Source: Luidia sarsii (taxonomy: Eukaryota > Echinodermata > Asteroidea > Paxillosida > Luidiidae). From it: DNA of 64,000 nt. The DNA is taken from assembly GCA_949987565.1 (NCBI GenBank), contig OX465111.1, positions 11,723,904 through 11,787,903 of the forward strand. Reading direction: 5' to 3'. The position numbers and the translations under genes are program-made. A model generated the notes under the pieces. The model was not told where the DNA came from, did not search any database, and worked only from the letters and a program-made list of their open reading frames with translations. Positions 59,016 through 64,000 of this stretch are shown piece by piece (the stretch's first letter is position 1; each line of letters starts with the position of its first letter).

Positions 59016-60420
59016 GTTCTTGTCGCCGTCACGGACAGTCAACACCCGATGAACGCGATATCGTTGCTACCGGCCTGAGCTGATATTAGCGGTGAGGGCG
59101 TGGGCCTGTTCAAACAGTGCTCGCGTTGACTTTGCAAACTGAAACTTGTTCGGGGTTCAACTTTCTGCCCGTCAGAAGAAAAAGAACACCCACCATATCG
59201 GGTCATTACAAAGCTGTATATAAGGGACACGGGAAGAAAAATGTAATCCCTCTCTGACCTGACTAGCACTTACGGCATCTATATCTTGCGTACGGCATCT
59301 ATGATGAAATAGACCTCAGTTCGGCACAGAGAGACCTCGTTAAAAAAAACCAGGCAGCTCCAAGCCTAGCGGGACTTTTCTCAAAGGCAGAGCGATATTT
59401 CCCTGGTTAAATTTTAACAGACGCAATCGCAGAGACAGACAGATGCATGTACAGAAGCCCCCCGTGCCATCGAAACAATATCATCTTACCGAGTGCTGAC
59501 ATTGACAGCTAAAGAGGGCGGCGCACTGCGGTCGCTATGGGTCAAGCCAACTGGTACCGGGTTGCGTCCAAACGGCTCGCCCCGTACAAACTGGCGCGGC
59601 CCCGCGTCCGGGTTTACTGACAAGGTCAATGGCGAAGATTATTATAGTGGGGGGTGATTTGCGTCACTTCGCCGGCGTCCCTTAAGACAACAGAGGAGCG
59701 TATGCCCAGCCGGCTGGCACCGCTGTTACGCAAACACGAATTGGCCCTCACGACTCCAGGCCTGGCAACGGTTATTTGTACAGTGAAGAACCCGGGCCCC
59801 TCCATGTAAGCATACAAGACCGACTGTTCTAACAGCTCCGTAACCAAATTGGCACTGTAGCATTGCGATGAGTACATACTCTAGTACAAGGGTAAATAAT
59901 CGGCGTGTAAATAGTTCCTCAAGGGCTGCGGTGCATGGTACAACAGTCGATACAGCTCTGGAAAAAGAGAGAGGCACTAAAACCATACGATCGGTGAAGA
60001 CTGGCAACAATGGCCATCGGTCATACGCCATCCAACGAGAGGAGATAATCAGTACTTCACTACACTTGGCCGTGGGGGTAACTTCCTCACGATGCATCCA
60101 GTGTCCTTCCGAGGCCACGACCCTATTCGGCTTAATAAAGGCAGGGCCGCGCGGACGGTATCCCGAGGTCTATCAAGGGAAAGCCAATCGAACAAACAAT
60201 GTAGACAAGAACAATAGATCTCACGCACAATAGGGACATTGTTTTGGCCAAGTTTGGCTCGAACATCCGTTATTGCTTGCTAGCTAATAGTGCTTCGTCT
60301 CGACTTTGGGGTCAAAGAGGAAGAAGAAGAAGTAAGAAAAAATCAAAACAAAAAGTAGGCCCAAGGCTCTTCCGCTACGCTTCTCCGCGGAAAAGCAAAT
60401 ACATTGACCCGTAGAGCAAG
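59016..60420. other. No gene assigned
   Basis: TGTATATAAGGGA at 59214 is TATA-like but isolated. CCAAGCCTAGCGGGACTTTTCTCAAAGGCAGAG (59353-59385, given in two parts: CCAAGCCTAGCGGG and TTCTCAAAGGCAGAG) is a decayed member of the CGAAACGTC motif family lacking the CGAAACGTC end. Frames are at most 130 codons and without domains. Confidence 0.4.
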
Positions 60421-60634
60421 CTTAGACAGACGGTGATAGAAAGTGATAGACAGATACAGAGAAACGGTGGTAGAAAGTGACAGAGATCGAGAGTCGGTGA
60501 CAGAGAATGACAAACAGAGACAGAGATACGGTAATAGAAAGTGACATAGACCGAGAGACGGTGGCAGAGAGTGGCAGACAGAGATACAGAGACGGTGATA
60601 TAAAGTGACAGACAGAGACAGAGAGACGGTTGTG
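60421..60634 (+). repeat. GACAGA-rich minisatellite, ~36-bp degenerate unit
   Basis: Repeats of ACGGTGATAGAAAGTGACAG followed by ACAGAGACAGAG, about six copies. The Ser/Thr/Tyr-rich minus frames are artefacts. Confidence 0.85.
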
Positions 60635-60825
60635 CAGCTCCTCGGTGTTAACACGCCCTTCAGCGTCAACATGCTCCCCTAGCTGCCTAAACAATATTGT
60701 CGGACAGTGCGGACCAAACGCACTCGCTGTGCGGCACGGGTACTACCTGACCAAAGTATTGGAGGTCCAGGGAGCATGTTGACCAATAAGAGCGTGTTGA
60801 CACCCAAGAGCTGCTCAGACGGCGG
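60635..60825. repeat. Inverted repeat between two GACAGA tracts
   Basis: GTGCAGCTCCTCGGTGTTAA and CACGCCCTTCAGCGTCAACA...GCTCCC (60632-60678) face GGGAGCATGTTGACC and GAGCGTGTTGACACCCAAGA...GCTG (60771-60813). Confidence 0.65.
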
Positions 60826-61030
60826 CAGAAGGTGGCAGACAGAGACAGAGAGGCAGAGAGGGACAGAGAGACGAAAACCGAGGCACGACAGACAGGGAGA
60901 CAGAATAGACAGAAACAGAGAGGATGAAAGAGGAAGTGGGGGTCAGAGTAACGGAGAGACGGAGAGTTGGAGAGGAGCAGAGTGAGACAGTAAGGGACGG
61001 AGAGAAGAACAGAAATTTGAAAAAAAAGGG
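60826..61030 (+). repeat. GACAGAGA-rich tract
   Basis: Continues the GACAGA composition to about 61000. 61031-61580 holds no assignable gene. Confidence 0.8.
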
Positions 61031-61580
61031 GGGCAGGAGGGAGAAGCAGACCGTATCAACGCAAGTGAGGAAATAGAAAACCACTCTACCATCACCATTA
61101 CATGTATATACCAACTAAAATGAAGACAACAATGGGGAGTATACCGCGCCTACTGAATTCTCAATCAAGCGTGCCTGCTCTCCATGGCACGCACCAGGGC
61201 CCACGCACTTAACCTATATGCTACATTCAGCCCAGTTACATCCCCGCCATCAATTATTACACACGAAATGAAAGGCACAATTCCAAAGTGCAACATTAAA
61301 AATGCACTATTTGTCATGCAGCATATAGGACTGCAGTAAGTTGGTAAAAAATAGAGGAGAGTTCCTGGGAGGTCTCTCTGTCAACTGGGCCATTCCCTGA
61401 TCTATTCATTTCCATTAAAAAGTGCTTTGTCCCCTCCCCCATTTCTTGTCATGTTTGTGTGTGCCAGAACGCATGCTAGAACTTTGCCCGGTCATGTCAA
61501 TGAACTGCTAGCCTTTTACAGCCCCATCTCTCTTCCTTTCTTAATAGTGCTTTATCTCATAATTATGTTAAATTATGTAT

Positions 61581-61761
61581 AGGGACTCTTGACAAAAAGA
61601 TCATCATCGTGATTTGACCCGTCCGATGTCGTTTCCACCGGATAGCCATCGTGTATTTTTCACCGCAGAGTCCAGTACAATCGGCTTTCTACCGGGGGAA
61701 ATTTTATCGGTCGGATGAATTTAACGGCACTCAACCGATGATCTTTTTGACAAGAGACCTA
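61581..61761. mobile_element. MITE, ends GACTCTTGACAAAAAGATC (copy 2)
   Basis: Reverse-complement counterpart of 45671-45861, e.g. GACCCGTCCGATGTCGTTT, GGATAGCCATCGTG, CAGAGTCCAGTACAATCGGC and AATTTTATCGGTCGGATGAA. A 61-codon frame inside is chance. Confidence 0.9.
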
Positions 61762-61892
61762 AGAGGGTATGACGTTCGGACGCTATTAAGGCCATTGCCA
61801 ATGCTGAAAGCCTGCGGGATTGGCAATTGTATTTAGTTCGCACTTTTTGTATTTACACTTTGCGTGGATTATATTTTTTACATTCTATATTA

Positions 61893-61990
61893 CTTCGCAG
61901 GACCTTTCTCAAAGCCTTTGAGAAAGGCCTTGCTCGGATAAACGTCAGGCCCTCTAACTTTTGAGATTCGTGTATTGCAGGTCATTTTAG
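61893..61990. repeat. CGAAACGTCAGG motif family, compact foldback copy
   Basis: GGACCTTTCTCAAAG is followed at once by CTTTGAGAAAGGCCTTGCTC then GGATAAACGTCAGGCCCTCT and AACTTTTGAGAT. The two TTTGAGAAAGG halves form a tight hairpin. TTTTAGTCAG downstream (61986) mirrors the CTGACTAAAA beside the copies at 39042 and 52368. Confidence 0.75.
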
Positions 61991-63567
61991 TCAGCGAGCA
62001 GTTTGCGACAGTTGTTTGTATATACTTCGTTTTATATAACTTGCAACAGTGCTGCAAGATGCTGACTGAGAGGGATATCATGAATTGTACGATTAGAATC
62101 AGAAGACTCATAATCAGTCGATCCCAGCAAGGACTTTCCACGGCATCTCGACTTCATTCAGCAAAGCTTTTCAGAGTCTTGAGCAGGACCTAACTTTGGT
62201 GCGGTGACGACACCGCTCTGTGGAAGCTGCCTCGGCATCACTTCCACTGTCCCGACGGCTCCGTATTGGAGTGCATTTTCAAGCGGTCCCCGCGGGGCGT
62301 CTTTGAAACAAAATGTTAAATCCCCTTTACACACCACTGGTAAAGGTCTTCGAAACGCGTCCACACTTTGTCTAATCAAGCATATGCATGAAATAACACA
62401 CCTGTGAAAGATTCAGCTCAATCCGTCAGGCATGTCGGGAGAAAACGGTGAAAAACTGGCTCTTTTTTTTTAAATCAAACTGTGTCAGTTTCCAGGATCG
62501 TATAAAATGCACCTAGCAGTGCATTTAAACCGGAAAATTGAGAGTAAATCTTGAAACAGTCGTCGGTAATTGCGAATGTACCATGTTGGATTTGTACAAA
62601 TTAATAGTCTGTAGGGCCTTTAAGGCTGGTGAGCATGTTTGTGTGTCCACAAGTCGTTTTAAAACTGATACTGATATTTACTTCCACTTGAGTAAGTTAC
62701 TTCAACAAAATTCGTCGGGTCGAAATTTGGATTTGTGCAAGGGGCTTTAAAATGTTAGAACGGGCTGCGCTCCGACTGAATAACGGAACGCCGTGGATTC
62801 ACGACCGCGTGTTTTGTCAGGGCGCAGTGGTCTAGCTCTCTGTGGCTCCGCCCTGCGGACTCCACCCAAAAAGACATCACCGGTACCTAGCTTGTATATC
62901 TCGCGAGCAAAGGGCGAGGCAACAGCCCTGTGCACGTGGTAAGTGATCTAACACCCCGGGGTGAACAATGGAGATGCAGTAAGACTATCTCGACGCAGCT
63001 CAGCACAGCTTTTTGTGTCTCTTGCCTCGGCTTCCTTGCACATTTCCTCCGCGTCCTTGCGGTGCGGTCGACACACGATAGTCTACGGAGCAAATTGTCG
63101 GCTCTCATTTCCGGCAGAGCAAATAAGTCCCCATTAGGACGTCCGAACCGATCCCAATGAATCCGTCAGCATTTTGTTCTTTTATACACAGCCTGTAAAC
63201 TGCACACGCACACACGGACAGGGACCCCGGCCACAGAGTCTCACAGACATCCGTCAGATCGTGATTCGTGAACCGGGTGAGATGCTTCTGAGCTGACTTC
63301 TTTAGTATCGTTCCTAAAGAGCCGAGGTGGTTGGCTGTTCTGTGCGGCGGCACCTAACCCTGATCGAGTCTTGCCTCAGGAGCAAACACTGCGCAGTCAA
63401 CTGCTGTTTAAATGAACTGCGGCGCTGTAAACTTGCTCGTTTTGTTTCACCGAGATGTGAGATATATAACAGGACCGACATATGACGCTTAACCACCGTC
63501 GTTGAGCCATGCTGGTACCCCGTAAATTGTGTGGGGACTATACAAGGACGTGTTTTGTAAACCAGGT
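61991..63567. other. No gene assigned
   Basis: Unique-looking DNA. Short frames only. TGTAGGGCCTTTAA near 62612 resembles the right end of the TTAA-ended MITE family. Confidence 0.4.
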
Positions 63568-63640
63568 TAGGCTTAGGGCGCTACGGTTAGGGTTATGGTT
63601 ACGGTTAGAGTTAGAGTTCGGGTTGGGTTAGCGTTACTGA
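63568..63640 (+). repeat. Degenerate TTAGGG-like repeat, left part
   Basis: GTTAGGCTTAGGGCG, GGTTAGGGTTATGGTTACGG, TTAGAGTTAGAGTT and GGGTTGGGTTAGCG. It resembles a decayed telomeric-type hexamer repeat. Confidence 0.7.
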
Positions 63641-63961
63641 TACACTGTAAAAACGAACTGCACCTCGTGCACTTCTGCAATGGCACATATTAATTTGTCC
63701 CAGAATCCTAAACGCTTGAGGCACCTACTGTACTTCATGCACATGAAATACTGTAGCTCAAGCACATGTGGAATTGTAATCACTTGAGCAAAAGTCGGAT
63801 GAGGTGCATGAAGTGCACCATGTACAAGAACATCTCCCTATTTACTGTACCTCAAGCACATGGAGTGAAAGTGAGCATCACCTCGTGCGCATGTATCGTG
63901 CACCATGTGTCTCAACATACTTCATCCATGTGCATGATGTGAGCACCGTTTATATAGTGTA
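63641..63961. mobile_element. Foldback element inside the TTAGGG-like repeat
   Basis: The ends TACACTGTAAAAACG and CGTTTATATAGTGTA are imperfect inverted repeats with TA outside. The interior is packed with GTGCAC, CATGTG, GCACATG and CTTGAGC-type words in both orientations, so it is a MITE with an internal satellite-like repeat. It splits the degenerate TTAGGG-like tract. Confidence 0.6.
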
Positions 63962-64000
63962 GAGTTAGGATTAGGATTAGGGTTAGGTTCAGGATTAGGG
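63960..64000 (+). repeat. Degenerate TTAGGG-like repeat, right part
   Basis: AGAGTTAGGATTAGGATTAG then GGTTAGG and GATTAGGG, running off the window edge. Confidence 0.7.

Noticed and set aside
57776..59045. 395-codon Pro/Ser/Leu/Cys-rich frame
   Set aside because: Reverse translation of the GGCAGGGAGGGA minisatellite.

Overview
The window looks like non-coding, repeat-rich DNA from a metazoan nuclear genome, most likely a marine invertebrate. The reasons are abundant tRNA-like elements, foldback (MITE-like) elements, long microsatellites and minisatellites, TTAGGG-like degenerate repeats, and no bacterial-style gene packing. Frequent TAGGCCT words recall echinoderm or other invertebrate deuterostome DNA, but that is a weak impression and no gene fixes the taxon. 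I found no open reading frame that I can assign to a protein family. Nearly all of the longer reading frames are translations of simple repeats (Ser/Leu, Arg/Glu, Pro/Ser/Leu or Gly/Lys/Arg/Glu) or of the tandem array.

Region 1 (1-27252) is a tandem array of a ~1.9-kb satellite. Fourteen direct copies can be delimited with the word ATGCGGTGTCAGAC as register. Full units are 1913-1921 bp; other units lack a 429-bp head block, a 93-bp tail block, or both. A three-unit cassette (1394+1487+1916 bp) is repeated as 1393+1487+1921 bp, giving a ~4.8-kb higher-order repeat at 9374-18971. Each full unit holds a GC-rich head with very dense six-base palindromes, a minus-strand tRNA-Gly-like Pol III cassette (A-box-like, B box, T5 and T7 runs), an AT-rich body with an invariant 77-codon frame, a ~230-bp imperfect foldback, a second tRNA-like copy, and an A-rich tail with three small hairpins. 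At 24415 the array turns round: a 2.43-kb inverted arm (24472-26903) mirrors the last units exactly in register across a 56-nt loop. It carries variants absent from the direct copies. Short re-inverted scraps follow, up to 27252.

Region 2 (27253-64000) is unique-looking DNA studded with small repeats. There are several dispersed foldback or MITE-like families. One family, at 31515-31703, has a hammerhead-ribozyme-like CTGATGA...GAAA hairpin and partial copies at 39904 and 46217. A second, at 45671-45861 and 61581-61761, starts GGTCTCTTGTCAAAAAGATC. A third, with TTAA ends, is at 48835, 56185 and 56993. A non-inverted family is at 42538 and 54700. A recurrent motif ending CGAAACGTCAGG occurs at six or more places, twice as the arms of a perfect foldback at 52399-52645. 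Minisatellites of 16, 22, 24, 86, ~104, ~127 and 190 bp are present, together with large CT/GA tracts and an ~800-bp pentanucleotide tract that passes through GGGAT, GGGAA, GGGCA and GCACA. The right end is TTAGGG-like degenerate repeat interrupted by a foldback insertion. A TATA-containing core promoter candidate at 47734 followed by a splice-donor-like site is the only hint of a gene start. The window is best read as a satellite array with its edge and the adjoining intergenic DNA.
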